The notes: a model not told the origin generated them from the letters alone. Numbered from the stretch's first letter, positions 24,057 through 33,733 are shown. The stretch is DNA of 64,000 nt from Larsenimonas salina (GCF_023736155.1 NZ_JAMLJJ010000005.1:1-64000), one strand, 5' to 3'. A program made the numbers and translations.

Positions 24057-25271
24057 ATGGCTACGCCATCCTCGAGCAGCGCGCTCAGCGCGCGTGACGC
24101 CTCCCTGCTGCTGTGCAGCAGCCTGGCACTGGTCGGGTCTCTGCTGGTGAGCCCTTCGATGCCGCGGCTGATGGCGTCGGTCATGCCTTCGCTTCATATA
24201 CCGTCTGCCTGGCACTCGTTGGTCTCATCGACTCCCGCACTGGCCATTGCGCTGTTCGCGCCATTTGCCGGCTGGCTTGCCGATCGCATTGATCGAAAAC
24301 ATCTGTTGGTGGGCGCGCTTTCGGCCTATGGCGTGCTGGGTGTGCTTCCGGTCTGGCTTGATAGCCTTGAAGGCGTTATCGGGGCGCGGCTCGTGTTTGG
24401 CGCCTGTGAGGCTTTGGTGCTGACCGTTTGTCTTTCCCTGATGGCCGATCACGTTCAAGGCCCTCGGCGACTGCGCCTTGTGGGTCAACAGGCAGTTGTC
24501 GTATCGCTTGCGGGCACGTTCCTGTATGGCGTCGTGGCCGGGGTGGGCGCCGCGACCTGGCAGATGCCGTTTTATCTGTACGTGCTGGCGCTGCCGTTGG
24601 TGCCTGTGATTATCAAGCGGGTAAAGGCCTCGGCCGTTGATCAGGACATGGCACTGCCTCATCGGCTCAGCCTGCCTGCGCTGGCGGCGGGGTGCGCTCT
24701 GATCGCGATGGGCATGATGCTGAGTTACGCCGTTCCTCAAGCGTTGCCGACAGTTATGGCGTCTCTTTCCATCGAGTCGAATACGCTGAGCGTACTGGCC
24801 ATTACAGCGGGGCTTTTTTGTTCGCTATTGGGCGCGCTGCTGTGGCGCCCGGTGCATGCCGTGTTCGGTACTCTGGGGTGTTGCGCGCTGCTTTTTGCAC
24901 TCATGGCCATCGGGTTTGTCGCACTGACGATTACCGCGGACTACGTATCGCTGATCGTTGCGATCGCAATCCATGGGTTCGGCGTTGGCCTTTTGGTGCC
25001 GACTGCCCTGGCGCTGGCCATGAACGCTTTGACGCCTTCAACGCGAGGACGGGGGCTTGGGCTGTTCATTGGCTGCCTTTATCTCGGACAGGGTCTGAGT
25101 TTTGCAGTGGTGCTCGTGGCCGCCGACTTAGGCGGTAGCGTCGAGGTCGGCATGGTGACTCTGGCTGTCTTGGCCGCGGTATGTGCCCTGGGTTCTGGTT
25201 TATCCGCGCTTAATGTCTCAAGCGCATCATCAACGTGCACCAACGCGATTTTCGGTGACTCAGGAGAGTGA
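24057..25271 (+). CDS. MFS transporter
   Basis: This 404-residue inner-membrane protein has about 12 hydrophobic segments and the major-facilitator loop signature GWLADRIDRKHLL between helices 2 and 3. It starts at 24057 behind AGGAGGGCGTC. The amidase start lies 3 bp after its stop codon, so the two are co-transcribed and the transporter probably imports the amide that the amidase cleaves. The substrate is unknown. Confidence 0.82.
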   Translation: MATPSSSSALSARDASLLLCSSLALVGSLLVSPSMPRLMASVMPSLHIPSAWHSLVSSTPALAIALFAPFAGWLADRIDRKHLLVGALSAYGVLGVLPVWLDSLEGVIGARLVFGACEALVLTVCLSLMADHVQGPRRLRLVGQQAVVVSLAGTFLYGVVAGVGAATWQMPFYLYVLALPLVPVIIKRVKASAVDQDMALPHRLSLPALAAGCALIAMGMMLSYAVPQALPTVMASLSIESNTLSVLAITAGLFCSLLGALLWRPVHAVFGTLGCCALLFALMAIGFVALTITADYVSLIVAIAIHGFGVGLLVPTALALAMNALTPSTRGRGLGLFIGCLYLGQGLSFAVVLVAADLGGSVEVGMVTLAVLAAVCALGSGLSALNVSSASSTCTNAIFGDSGE

Positions 25272-25273
25272 CA

Positions 25274-26719
25274 ATGACACAAGACGTTCAACATCTACTG
25301 GATACACACGACGGCCTGGGGCTTGCTCAATGTGTCAAAACGGGCGATGTCACGGGCGAGCAACTGCTTGATGGCGTGATCGAGCGCCTTGAGAAGGTCG
25401 AGCCAAGCCTTAATGCGGTGGTCGACCGGCTTTATGACGCGGCGCGCGAGGAAAGCCGCAAGCCACATGCGGCCGGCCAGCCCTTTGCCGGGGTGCCGAC
25501 GCTGGTCAAGGATCTTTTCTCGCCGCTGGAAGGCGCCCGCATGACACAGGGCTCCATTGTCGGCGGTGACGCCAAGGCCGAGTTCGACGCCGAAGCCGTG
25601 GCGCGCCTGCGTCGTGCGGGCTGCCTGTTGATGGGCACCAGCACCTCGCCGGAATTCGGCACGTCCTATACCACCGAATCCACCCGTCATGGCGCCACGC
25701 GCAACCCTTGGGACCTCGAGCGCAGCACCGGCGGTTCCAGCGGTGGCGCTGCGGCGCTGGTGGCGGCCCGGGTCGTACCCTTCGCCCACGGCAACGATGG
25801 GGGTGGCTCACTGCGTGTGCCGTCGTCCTGCTGTGGCGTGTTCGGGTTGAAGCCGAGTCGTGGGCTGCTGCCCTCCGGGCCGATGGCCGGCGAAGGCTGG
25901 GGCGGCATGGGTACGTCTCACGCGATCACCCGTTCGGTGCGCGACAGCGCCGCCCTCCTGGATGCGACCGCAGGTACGGACCTGGGCGCGCCCTATGCTG
26001 CGCCGGTAAGTCAGAACACCTATCTGAGCGCGACCCAGCGAGCGCCGGGCCGGCTGCGTATCGGTCTGATCGACGGGCCGGACATTTCATCCGACGCCGC
26101 CGACTCGGTCCGTCACACCATTGCACTGTGTGAATCGCTCGGCCATCAGGTGGATACGGTCACGCTGCCGCTTGACTGGAACGAGTTCTACAGCCGCTGT
26201 TTTGACATCATCGGCCCCAGCACCCAGGAGCTGCTCGACACGATCGGCGGCATGCGCGGCCAGGCGGTCAAGGAAGAGGAAATCGAGCCGCGCACGCGGG
26301 TCATGCTGCGTGAGCGCGGTCACATCGACGCCACTCAATACGTCTCCGCGATCAATTACATCCATGCGCTCGGGCGCAAGGTCGCAACGACCATGGTGGA
26401 GTTCGATGTACTGCTGTCGCCGACACTTGCGCGCAAGCCGCCGGTCATCGGCACGCTGGACGCCTTCGATGACTCACTCTCACTTGATGACGTCATCCAC
26501 GCGTTCCACAGCTACTGCCCGTTCACGGCGCTGTTCAACGCAACCGGTCAGCCGGCGATGTCGGTGCCGCTGTTCTGGACCGAGGACGGCCTGCCGCTGG
26601 GCAGTCATTTCGCCGGGCGTTTCGGCGAAGAGGGCCGCTTGCTCTCACTGGCCGCGCAGCTTGAGTCGGAAGCGCCGTGGGCAGGGCGCATTCCGCCGAC
26701 CAACGCCTGTTCGCGCTGA
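25274..26719 (+). CDS. amidase (amidase-signature family)
   Basis: This 481-residue amidase-signature hydrolase cleaves a carboxylic amide. The Ser-Ser-Lys triad is visible: Lys in TLVKDLFSP, cis-Ser in the glycine-rich GNDGGGSLRVPSS, and the nucleophile in STGGSSGGAAALVAARV. The ATG at 25274 is chosen over the GTG two codons earlier because CAGGAGAG sits at the correct distance. Genes before and after are an MFS transporter and an exported amidohydrolase. Together they look like a small amide-use operon. Confidence 0.87.
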   Translation: MTQDVQHLLDTHDGLGLAQCVKTGDVTGEQLLDGVIERLEKVEPSLNAVVDRLYDAAREESRKPHAAGQPFAGVPTLVKDLFSPLEGARMTQGSIVGGDAKAEFDAEAVARLRRAGCLLMGTSTSPEFGTSYTTESTRHGATRNPWDLERSTGGSSGGAAALVAARVVPFAHGNDGGGSLRVPSSCCGVFGLKPSRGLLPSGPMAGEGWGGMGTSHAITRSVRDSAALLDATAGTDLGAPYAAPVSQNTYLSATQRAPGRLRIGLIDGPDISSDAADSVRHTIALCESLGHQVDTVTLPLDWNEFYSRCFDIIGPSTQELLDTIGGMRGQAVKEEEIEPRTRVMLRERGHIDATQYVSAINYIHALGRKVATTMVEFDVLLSPTLARKPPVIGTLDAFDDSLSLDDVIHAFHSYCPFTALFNATGQPAMSVPLFWTEDGLPLGSHFAGRFGEEGRLLSLAAQLESEAPWAGRIPPTNACSR

Positions 26720-26747
26720 GCGGGCGCTCCCTCTTTCCTCTAAAGTG

Positions 26748-26775
26748 ACACCGGGCCCTGCCCGGTGTTTTTTTA
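26748..26775 (+). terminator. Rho-independent terminator after the amidase
   Basis: ACACCGGGC pairs with GCCCGGTGT at 26748-26768, followed by seven T. Confidence 0.85.
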
Positions 26776-26793
26776 AGGGGTGACGGCATCTAC

Positions 26794-26801
26794 AACAACA
26801 A
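26794..26801 (+). promoter_or_regulatory. candidate Hfq/Crc motif, amidohydrolase leader
   Basis: AACAACAA matches AAnAAnAA and lies 24 bases before the amidohydrolase ATG, just ahead of the AGGAGG ribosome site. Confidence 0.4.
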
Positions 26802-26824
26802 GACAATGCATCAGGAGGCGGGGC

Positions 26825-28537
26825 ATGACACGTATCATGGGGATTTCTCTGTGTATTCTGGGCCTTCAGGCCGCAAGCGCTTGCGCTGCACAGAACGCGA
26901 CGCAGGACGTCGCGGATCGGGTATACATGAACGGCATCATCTATACCCAGGATGACGCGCGCACGAAGGCTCAGGCGGTCGCGATCAAAAATGGCACGTT
27001 CGTCGCGGTCGGGCGCGATCAGGATCTCAAGGGCTATATCGGCCACAGCACCGAGGTGGTGGATCTGCGCGGTAAAACGGTCATGCCGGGCATCATCGAT
27101 GCCCACGGCCACTACGTGCGCGGGTTCAAGCGTGAGCTGTTCAACTGTGATTTCCCGAGCAGCACCCCGGCCGCGGCCATTGCCGACAGGGTCCAGGCCT
27201 GTGTGAAAAACGCAAAACCCGGCGAGTGGGTTGTGGGCGGGGCCTGGGCGTCGAGCTATGCCAACACTGGCGGCGTCAACAAGGCCGTGCTGGATGCGGT
27301 GTCGCCCGATAATCCGGTCTATCTGCTCGATGACACCGGTCACAACGGCTACGTCAATTCAAGGGCGCTGGCGGCGGCCGGATTTACCAAAGAGAAAGCC
27401 CGCGAGATGCCTGCGATCGTCACCGATGACCAGGGTGAGCCCACCGGCATCCTGCAGGAAGACGCCGCCGGCGCCCTGACTCAGATCATTGTGCCGATGA
27501 GCGATGAGAAGTATCGGGCCGTGGTCAGAAAGGCGGTCGGCATGGCTAACCGCTACGGCATTACCACCTTTGTCGAGGCGCGCACTGACCGATCCACGAT
27601 CAAGGCCTATCACGACGTGGATGAAAAGGAGGGCCTGACCGCGCGTGTGGTCGCCTTTCTTCAGTACGCCACCGACTTCAACGAATCCCGGGACATGCAG
27701 CGCGAAACGCTCGACCAGCGACAGCGCTATCAGTCCAAAAACGTGAACGCCAACAACGCCAAGTTCTATCTCGACGGCGTGCCGCCGGCGTTTACCGCAG
27801 CGCTCTTGACTCCCTATCAGGCAAAGGCGCTGCACGCGCATCATTTGCCGGAGGATGTTCGAGGCCACCTTCGCATGCCCCCGGACACCCTGCGAAAGGA
27901 CGCTATCGCGCTGGATCAACAGGGCATTACGCTCAAGTTTCACGCCGCAGGCGATGCGGCGGTGCGTGAGGCGCTGGACACGCTTGAGGCCGTGCGAAAG
28001 GCTAATCCGAATGGCCACCTTCACCACTCCATCGCGCATGTCGGCATGGCAAGCCCAAAAGATCTGCCCCGGTTCAAGGCGCTTGATGTGACGGCCGACA
28101 TCGCCCCGCCGATCTGGATAGAGGGTCCCTACAGCGACACCATGACCGAGGTGCTGGGTCCGGCGCGCTACGCCAGAACCCCGCCCACGGCCGAGCTTCT
28201 AAAGGCCGGAGCCACCATCGCCTATGGCTCCGACTGGCCCTCCATTGCGGCCTCGATCAACCCCTGGCCGTCTCTTGCCTCGATGGTGCACCGAGATATC
28301 GGCCCCGAGCAGAGCATCCCGCTCGAGGACGCAATCGATACGATGACCCGCGGCGGCGCCTGGTCGGTCAACCAGTCTGCCGAGATCGGCTCGATCGAGC
28401 CGGGCAAATCGGCCGACATGGTCGTTATCGACCGCGACCCGTTTGCCATTGCAGCCGATGACATCGCAGACATCGAGGTGCTGTCGACGGTATTTCGCGG
28501 CGAGACGGTTTATCAGCGTGATCGAGTGGGTGAATAG
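26825..28537 (+). CDS. exported amidohydrolase (YtcJ-like, amidohydrolase family 3)
   Basis: This 570-residue metal-dependent hydrolase has an N-terminal signal peptide (ISLCILGLQAASACA, cut near residue 22), so it acts in the periplasm, or may be anchored there if the Cys is lipidated. YtcJ-like motifs are present: VMPGIIDAHGHYVRG (metal His pair), LKFHAAGDAAVREALD, HSIAHVGMAS and YGSDWP. The start at 26825 follows AGGAGGCGGGGC. A terminator separates it from the amidase, and the same-direction context suggests breakdown of a cyclic amide, formamide or related N-substrate. The substrate is not known. Confidence 0.83.
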   Translation: MTRIMGISLCILGLQAASACAAQNATQDVADRVYMNGIIYTQDDARTKAQAVAIKNGTFVAVGRDQDLKGYIGHSTEVVDLRGKTVMPGIIDAHGHYVRGFKRELFNCDFPSSTPAAAIADRVQACVKNAKPGEWVVGGAWASSYANTGGVNKAVLDAVSPDNPVYLLDDTGHNGYVNSRALAAAGFTKEKAREMPAIVTDDQGEPTGILQEDAAGALTQIIVPMSDEKYRAVVRKAVGMANRYGITTFVEARTDRSTIKAYHDVDEKEGLTARVVAFLQYATDFNESRDMQRETLDQRQRYQSKNVNANNAKFYLDGVPPAFTAALLTPYQAKALHAHHLPEDVRGHLRMPPDTLRKDAIALDQQGITLKFHAAGDAAVREALDTLEAVRKANPNGHLHHSIAHVGMASPKDLPRFKALDVTADIAPPIWIEGPYSDTMTEVLGPARYARTPPTAELLKAGATIAYGSDWPSIAASINPWPSLASMVHRDIGPEQSIPLEDAIDTMTRGGAWSVNQSAEIGSIEPGKSADMVVIDRDPFAIAADDIADIEVLSTVFRGETVYQRDRVGE

Positions 28538-28561
28538 GCGCGCACTGCACCGGGGCCAGTC

Positions 28562-28598
28562 AAAAAAACGCCCCAGCCTTCGAGAGAGGGCTGGGGCG
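28562..28598 (-). terminator. Rho-independent terminator of the hpaD1-hpaI-sad operon
   Basis: CGCCCCAGCC (28569-28578) pairs with GGCTGGGGCG (28589-28598). Seven A at 28562-28568 give a U-run when read from the minus strand, directly after the dehydrogenase stop. Confidence 0.85.
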
Positions 28599-28627
28599 AT
28601 GTCGGTCAGGTGCGTTATGCGGGTGGG

Positions 28628-30079
28628 TTATTTGATCCCCATGCACAGGTACTTGACCTCGAGGTAGTCCTCGATGCCGTAGTGCGAGCCTTCGCGGCCG
28701 ACGCCGGAGGCCTTGATGCCGCCAAACGGCGCGACTTCGGTCGAAATGATGCCCTCGTTGATGCCGACCATGCCGTATTCGAGCGCCTCGCCCATGCGCC
28801 AGCAACGACCCATGTTCTGGGTGTAGACGTAAGCGGCCAGACCAAACGGGGTGTCGTTGGCCATGTCGATGGCCTGCTGCTCGGTCGTGAAGCGAAACAG
28901 CGGCGCGAGCGGGCCGAAGGTCTCTTCACTGGCCACGTCCATGTCCGGCGTCACGTCACCGAGCACGGTCGGCTCGAAGAAGCTGCCGCCGAGTGCGTGG
29001 GGCTTGCCGCCACACAGAACGCTCGCGCCGTGCTGGACGGCGTTGTCGATGTGGGCCTGTACCTTCTCGACCGCCTTCTGGTTGATCAGCGGGCCTTGCT
29101 GGGCACCGTCTTCTTCGGCGGGGGCGACCTTGAGCGCGTTGACCGCCGCGACCAGCTTCTCGCTGAAGGCGTCATAAACCGCGTCGTGGACCAGAATGCG
29201 GTTGGTGCAGACGCAGGTCTGGCCGCTGTTGCGGAATTTCGAGGCGATCGCGCCGTCGACGGCGGCGTCTAGGTCGGCATCGTCAAAGACGATGAACGGC
29301 GCGTTACCGCCAAGCTCCATACTGACCTTCTTGATGGTGCCGGCGCACTCTTCCATCAGCTGGCGGCCAATTTCGGTGGAGCCGGTAAAGGAGAGCTTGC
29401 GGATGGTCTCGCTGTGGGTGAGTTCGGTGCCGATTTCCCGCGCGCGCCCGGCGACCACATTGAACACACCCGCCGGCACGCCCGCGCGCTCGGCAAGCTC
29501 CGCCAGCGCCAGCGCGGAAAGCGGCGTTTCGGAGGCCGGTTTAAGCACCATGGTGCACCCGGCGGCAAGCGCCGGGCCCGCCTTGCGGGTGATCATCGCG
29601 ATCGGGAAGTTCCACGGCGTGATGGCCGCGACCACCCCTACCGGCTGCTTGATCACGACCAGCCGGCGGTCGGGCTTGTCGTTTGGGATCACATCGCCGT
29701 AGATGCGCTTGCCTTCCTCGGCGAACCACTCGATGAAGCTGGCGCCGTAGTCGACCTCACCGCGGCTTTCGGCCAGCGGTTTTCCCTGTTCCGCACTCAG
29801 GATGCGGGCGAGGTCTTCCTTGTGCTCCTGCATCAGCGCAAACCAGCGCTTGAGGATCAGCGAGCGGGCTTTCGCGGTCATGTCGCGCCAGGCTGGAAGC
29901 GCGTTGTTGGCAGCGGCGATGGCGCGCTGGGTTTCGGCCTTGCCGACGCGGGCAACGGTTGCCACGGTGTCGCCATTGGCCGGGTTGGTGACATCAAAGG
30001 TGTCGCCGCTGTCGGCGTCGTGCCATTGGCCATCAATGTAGGCCTGCTGGTGGAGAAGACGGGCATCTGTAAGGTTCAT
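28628..30079 (-). CDS. sad: succinate-semialdehyde dehydrogenase
   Basis: This 483-residue aldehyde dehydrogenase is of the GabD/Sad type and converts succinate semialdehyde to succinate with NAD(P). It has the catalytic Glu in MELGGNAPFIV, the nucleophile Cys in NSGQTCVCTNRIL and the cofactor loop FTGSTEIGRQL. The start is set at 30079, behind AGGACGACTC, where the conserved ALDH opening begins; an N-terminal extension would run into the hpaI stop. It is last in the hpaD1-hpaI-sad operon. HpaI releases pyruvate and succinate semialdehyde, so this enzyme completes the homoprotocatechuate pathway. Confidence 0.9.
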   Translation of the reverse strand: MNLTDARLLHQQAYIDGQWHDADSGDTFDVTNPANGDTVATVARVGKAETQRAIAAANNALPAWRDMTAKARSLILKRWFALMQEHKEDLARILSAEQGKPLAESRGEVDYGASFIEWFAEEGKRIYGDVIPNDKPDRRLVVIKQPVGVVAAITPWNFPIAMITRKAGPALAAGCTMVLKPASETPLSALALAELAERAGVPAGVFNVVAGRAREIGTELTHSETIRKLSFTGSTEIGRQLMEECAGTIKKVSMELGGNAPFIVFDDADLDAAVDGAIASKFRNSGQTCVCTNRILVHDAVYDAFSEKLVAAVNALKVAPAEEDGAQQGPLINQKAVEKVQAHIDNAVQHGASVLCGGKPHALGGSFFEPTVLGDVTPDMDVASEETFGPLAPLFRFTTEQQAIDMANDTPFGLAAYVYTQNMGRCWRMGEALEYGMVGINEGIISTEVAPFGGIKASGVGREGSHYGIEDYLEVKYLCMGIK

Positions 30080-30161
30080 GAGTCGTCCTGGCGTTAGGGG
30101 CGGATAGGGCCCGGCCGGGGTCGGCCGAGCCTTGATAAACAAAAAGTGTCGATGCGTCGGG

Positions 30162-30965
30162 CTAGTACACCGAGGAAGTCGGCAGTTCCGGGCCGTCGCC
30201 GTCCTTGAACTCGCCGGCAAGCGTTCTCAGGGCGCCCATCAATAGGCTGGTATCCACGCCCACCGCCACGAAGGTGGCGCCAAGCTCGAGATAGCGCCGG
30301 GCGAGTGTCTTGTTGGCCGAGAGAATGCCGGCGGCCTTGCCGGCCGCTTGAATACGGCCGATGCCGTCTTCGATGGCGCGCTGCACATCGTCGTGGCCGG
30401 GGTCGCCGCGATGACCGAGCGAGGCGCTTAAATCGGCCGGGCCGATGAAGACGCCGTCGACGCCTTCCACGGCGGCGATGTCATCGAGGTTCTCGAGCCC
30501 CTGTTTGGTCTCGATCTGAACCAGCAGGCAGACCTCGTCATCGGCGCGGTCGAGGTAGCCCGGAATCGAGTTCCAGCGCGACGCGCGGGCCAGCGCACTG
30601 CCGACCCCGCGAATGCCGTCTGGCGGATAGCGGGTGGCGCGCACCAGCTCTCGGGCCTGCTCGGCGGTATCGACCATCGGCACCAAAAGGGTCTGCACGC
30701 CGATGTCGAGGTACTGTTTGATCAGGGCGGCGTCGCCCACCGGCGGGCGTGCGATCGGCTGAACCGGGTAGGGCGCCACGGCCTGAAGCTGGTCGAGGAT
30801 GGTGCGCAGCTCGTTTGGGGCGTGCTCGCCGTCAATCAGAAGCCAGTCGAAGCCTGCGTTGGCGGCAAGCTCGGCGCAGTAGCCGTTGGCAAGCCCAAGC
30901 CAGAGACCGATCTGGGCCTCTTTGCGGGCAAGGGCCTGTTTGAAGGTGTTGATGGGCATATCCAT
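30162..30965 (-). CDS. hpaI: 4-hydroxy-2-oxoheptanedioate aldolase
   Basis: This 267-residue class II pyruvate aldolase of the HpcH/HpaI family cleaves 4-hydroxy-2-oxoheptanedioate to pyruvate and succinate semialdehyde. The catalytic Arg in PIARPPVGD and the metal ligands in VQIETKQGL (Glu) and [11 protein letters not shown] (Asp) are present. The N-terminus [20 protein letters not shown] is typical. The start at 30965 follows GAGGAGCGCTCC; a second ATG two codons in is possible. It lies between hpaD1 and the succinate-semialdehyde dehydrogenase in one operon. Confidence 0.93.
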   Translation of the reverse strand: MDMPINTFKQALARKEAQIGLWLGLANGYCAELAANAGFDWLLIDGEHAPNELRTILDQLQAVAPYPVQPIARPPVGDAALIKQYLDIGVQTLLVPMVDTAEQARELVRATRYPPDGIRGVGSALARASRWNSIPGYLDRADDEVCLLVQIETKQGLENLDDIAAVEGVDGVFIGPADLSASLGHRGDPGHDDVQRAIEDGIGRIQAAGKAAGILSANKTLARRYLELGATFVAVGVDTSLLMGALRTLAGEFKDGDGPELPTSSVY

Positions 30966-31026
30966 GGAGCGCTCCTCGCGTGGTGTGACGTGACATCAGA
31001 AAGACGCATGGCATCGTCAAGACGTA

Positions 31027-31881
31027 TTACATCGGAAAGACGGCGTTGATCTGGCCTGTGCCGGAGCTTCCGAACGGGGCGGTGAGGATTTCGGCCGGGC
31101 GATCATAGCCCTCGCCGAGCACGCCCATCAGCATGGCGGTGTCGTGCATGCCGCCTTCGCCGTAGCAGTGGCCGGCGTACTCCGGCAGCATGGTGCGAAA
31201 GTCGTCGAACTTGCCCTCGCGCCACATCTCGACCACCCGAATGTCCATCTGGCGGTCGAACTCCCGCGACCAGCGGTGCATGTTTTCCTTGGCCTGGTTG
31301 TTGTCGGTGAAGCGGTGGGACAGCGACCCGGAGGCCAGCACCATCACCTTGTGATCGCTTGCCTCGATCGCCTCGCGCACCGCCTTGCCAAAGCGGATGC
31401 TGTCGTTGAGATCGTGCCAGGCGTCCCAAGCGGCGATGGAGACCACCTTGAAGGCTTCGTCCTCATCGGTGTCCATGTGCATGTAGCGCATGGGCACGAG
31501 CGTCCCGTATTCGAGCTTGAGGCTCTGAATGTTGTGCGCCATGGTGCGAATATCGGAGCGATTGGCATGCTCGGCAATCGCCTGGCCAAGCGCCGGGCAG
31601 CCGTCGTACTTGTAGGCCATGTTCTGGATGAAATGCGGCAGCTCGTTGCTGGTGTACACGCCTTCGAAATGATCGCCGCAGTTGATGTGGTAGCCGCTGT
31701 TGACCAGCCAGTGGGTGTCGAACACCACGGCGACGTCGGCGCCGAGCTCGCGGGCGCGCCGGCCGATTTCCTTGTGGCCGGCGATGGCCTCGGCGCGGCA
31801 GCCGTAGTGCTCGCCCGGCTGCTCCGAGAGATACATCGAGGGCACGTGTGTGATCTTGGCAGCGAGTACGATTTCACCCAT
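31027..31881 (-). CDS. hpaD: homoprotocatechuate 2,3-dioxygenase, LigB (type III) form
   Basis: This 284-residue non-haem iron extradiol dioxygenase opens the ring of 3,4-dihydroxyphenylacetate. It closely follows the E. coli HpaD pattern (LAAKITHVPSMYLSE, VFDTHWLVNS, YHINC-DHFEGVYTSNELPH, LASGSLSHRF, GEGGMHDTAML, FGSSGTGQINAVFP), including the His residues expected to bind iron. The start at 31881 follows AAGGAATTTTCTC. It is the first gene of the hpaD1-hpaI-sad operon and is divergent from hpaA. A second, unrelated dioxygenase for the same reaction lies at 34697. The symbol here follows E. coli usage. Confidence 0.9.
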   Translation of the reverse strand: MGEIVLAAKITHVPSMYLSEQPGEHYGCRAEAIAGHKEIGRRARELGADVAVVFDTHWLVNSGYHINCGDHFEGVYTSNELPHFIQNMAYKYDGCPALGQAIAEHANRSDIRTMAHNIQSLKLEYGTLVPMRYMHMDTDEDEAFKVVSIAAWDAWHDLNDSIRFGKAVREAIEASDHKVMVLASGSLSHRFTDNNQAKENMHRWSREFDRQMDIRVVEMWREGKFDDFRTMLPEYAGHCYGEGGMHDTAMLMGVLGEGYDRPAEILTAPFGSSGTGQINAVFPM

Positions 31882-32020
31882 GAGAAAATTCCTTGAAGCG
31901 GACGGGCAGGTCAGGTCGGCCTGAGTGGTGGAAAGGCCGCATAATGGAGCGATGCGCCCGTCGATGGTTAATATAGGGTCTTGTCGAGCGATTGCCTCGC
32001 GCGAAGTCAGGAGTGCCCCC

Positions 32021-32920
32021 ATGGCATTGGAGCCGATTCCCAACATCACGATCGGTCAGGAATACGATCAGCGGTACGCCGATGCGACCGTGCATTACGA
32101 TGCCCTCGGTCGCATGGCGGAGTTCTACGGCCGGAACATGCCGGTGCATCATCACGACCGCTTCTTTCAAGTGCACTATGTCAAACGTGGCATGGTGCGG
32201 GTCTATCTGGACGAGCGGCAGTTTCACCAGCAAGGCCCGATGTTCTTTCTGACTCCGCCGACCGTACCGCACTCCTTCACCACCGAAGACGGCAGTGATG
32301 GCCACGTGCTGACGGTGCGCCAGCAGTTGGTGTGGTCGCTGCTCGAGGAGCTTCCCGAGCTTGGCGACGCCTCGGCGGTGGCGCCTGTATGTGTGGCAAC
32401 CGGCCGGGTGAACGATGAGGCCCGGCTGGACGTCAACCGCGTGGAGCGGCTGTTCGAGGAACTGCGCCTTGAGTTCGAGGCGGATCGCCCCGGGCGTGAA
32501 AGTGCGCTTTCTACGCTTACGCGGCTGATCTTCGTGAGCCTTTTTCGGCTGTCGGCCAATTCGTTGACCGCCCAGAGCGTGCGCCACGACGACCTCTCGC
32601 TGTTTCACCGCTTCAATCTGGAGATCGAGGCCCACTACACCGCGCACTGGACGTTGTCGGAATACGCCCGTGCGCTCAATGTGACCGAGGCCCGGCTCAA
32701 CAGCGTCTGCCGCCGCATCGCGGGGGTGCCCAGCAAGCGCGTGGTGCATGATCGGGTGATGCAGGAAGCGCGTCGCCTTCTGACCTTCACCCGTATGAGC
32801 GTCAACGAGATCGGCTATCAGCTTGGGTTTCAGGACCCGGGCTATTTCTGTCGATTCTTTGCACGTCATGCAGCCGTCACTCCCTCGGGTTACCGTCGCG
32901 ATCAGCCGGGCCATCGGTAG
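32021..32920 (+). CDS. hpaA: AraC-family activator HpaA
   Basis: This 299-residue regulator is of the HpaA type, the 4-hydroxyphenylacetate-responsive activator. It has an N-terminal cupin sensor (PVHHHDRFFQVHYVKRG, then PPTVPHSFTTED) and C-terminal AraC helices (LSEYARALNVTEARLNSVCR, SVNEIGYQLGFQDPGYFCRF). The start at 32021 follows CAGGAGTGCCCCC. It is divergent from the hpaD1 operon and convergent with hpaH (12 bp between stops), so it sits between the two hpa operons. It should activate one or both of them, or an hpaBC-type hydroxylase located elsewhere. Confidence 0.87.
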   Translation: MALEPIPNITIGQEYDQRYADATVHYDALGRMAEFYGRNMPVHHHDRFFQVHYVKRGMVRVYLDERQFHQQGPMFFLTPPTVPHSFTTEDGSDGHVLTVRQQLVWSLLEELPELGDASAVAPVCVATGRVNDEARLDVNRVERLFEELRLEFEADRPGRESALSTLTRLIFVSLFRLSANSLTAQSVRHDDLSLFHRFNLEIEAHYTAHWTLSEYARALNVTEARLNSVCRRIAGVPSKRVVHDRVMQEARRLLTFTRMSVNEIGYQLGFQDPGYFCRFFARHAAVTPSGYRRDQPGHR

Positions 32921-32932
32921 CTTGCCTGTCGC

Positions 32933-33733
32933 CTAGTCGAACGTCAGCGAAACGCTGCCGAACGCGCCATAATCGGCCTCGATTCGGCTGCCGGAAGGGC
33001 ATTCCACCGGGCCAATGAACGAGCCCGACAGGATGACCTGGCCGGCTTCGATCCGCTGGCCGTAGGTCGCCATGCGCCGCGCAAGCCACACAAGACCCGT
33101 GACCGGGTCATCCAGTACACCCGCGCCGAGCCCGGTGGCCACCACATCGTCGTTGTGCTTGACGATCGAGCCGACCCAGCGCAGGTCGAACGCGTTCGGG
33201 GCATGACGCTCGGTGCCCAGCACGATGCCGGCGTTGGCGGCGTTGTCGGACACGGTGTCGAAGATCACGCGAGTCTGACCGGTCTCTTCGTCCTTTCGAA
33301 CGATGCGGGTATCGAGAATCTCGATGGCCGGCGTCACGTACTCGGTCGCGGCCAGCACGTCCTCGCGAGTGACGTCACCCTCGAGCGGTGCCTTCATCAC
33401 AAACGCGATCTCGGCCTCGATACGGGGCTGAATGAAGTGGCCCTTTGGAATCACGGCACCGGTGTCATAGCGCATGTAGTCATAGAGCACGCCGCTGTCG
33501 GGGGTGTCGATGCCGAGCGCGTCCTGCATGACCTTTGAGGTCAGCCCGATCTTCCAACCGAGAATGGCGTGATCTTGGGTCTTGCGCGTCATCTGAGCGG
33601 TCTGGATCGCGTAGGCATCATCAAGGGTCATGCCCGGGTAACGCGCCGAAAGAAGACCGATCTGTTTTCTGGATGCTTCCGCCGCCAGCAAGTCGTCGGC
33701 GGCGGCGGCAATCTGCTCGTCAGTCAGTGCCAT
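32933..33733 (-). CDS. hpaH: 2-oxo-hept-4-ene-1,7-dioate hydratase
   Basis: This 266-residue hydratase of the HpaH/MhpD family adds water to 2-oxohept-4-enedioate, giving the HpaI substrate. Typical stretches are GWKIGLTSKVMQDALGI, FIQPRIEAEIAFVM (metal-binding Glu residues), TPAIEILDTRI and the end VILSGSFIGPVECPSGSRIE. The start at 33733 follows GGAGGACGAGC; a slightly longer in-frame start lacks a site. It is the last gene of hpaF-hpaE-hpaD2-hpaG-hpaH and overlaps the hpaG end by 14 bp. Confidence 0.92.
   Translation of the reverse strand: MALTDEQIAAAADDLLAAEASRKQIGLLSARYPGMTLDDAYAIQTAQMTRKTQDHAILGWKIGLTSKVMQDALGIDTPDSGVLYDYMRYDTGAVIPKGHFIQPRIEAEIAFVMKAPLEGDVTREDVLAATEYVTPAIEILDTRIVRKDEETGQTRVIFDTVSDNAANAGIVLGTERHAPNAFDLRWVGSIVKHNDDVVATGLGAGVLDDPVTGLVWLARRMATYGQRIEAGQVILSGSFIGPVECPSGSRIEADYGAFGSVSLTFD

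Noticed and set aside
23912-24097. 61-codon frame with a good AAGGAG site
   Set aside because: It overlaps the MFS start, is Arg-rich without any family signal, and looks like a chance frame. A leader peptide cannot be excluded.
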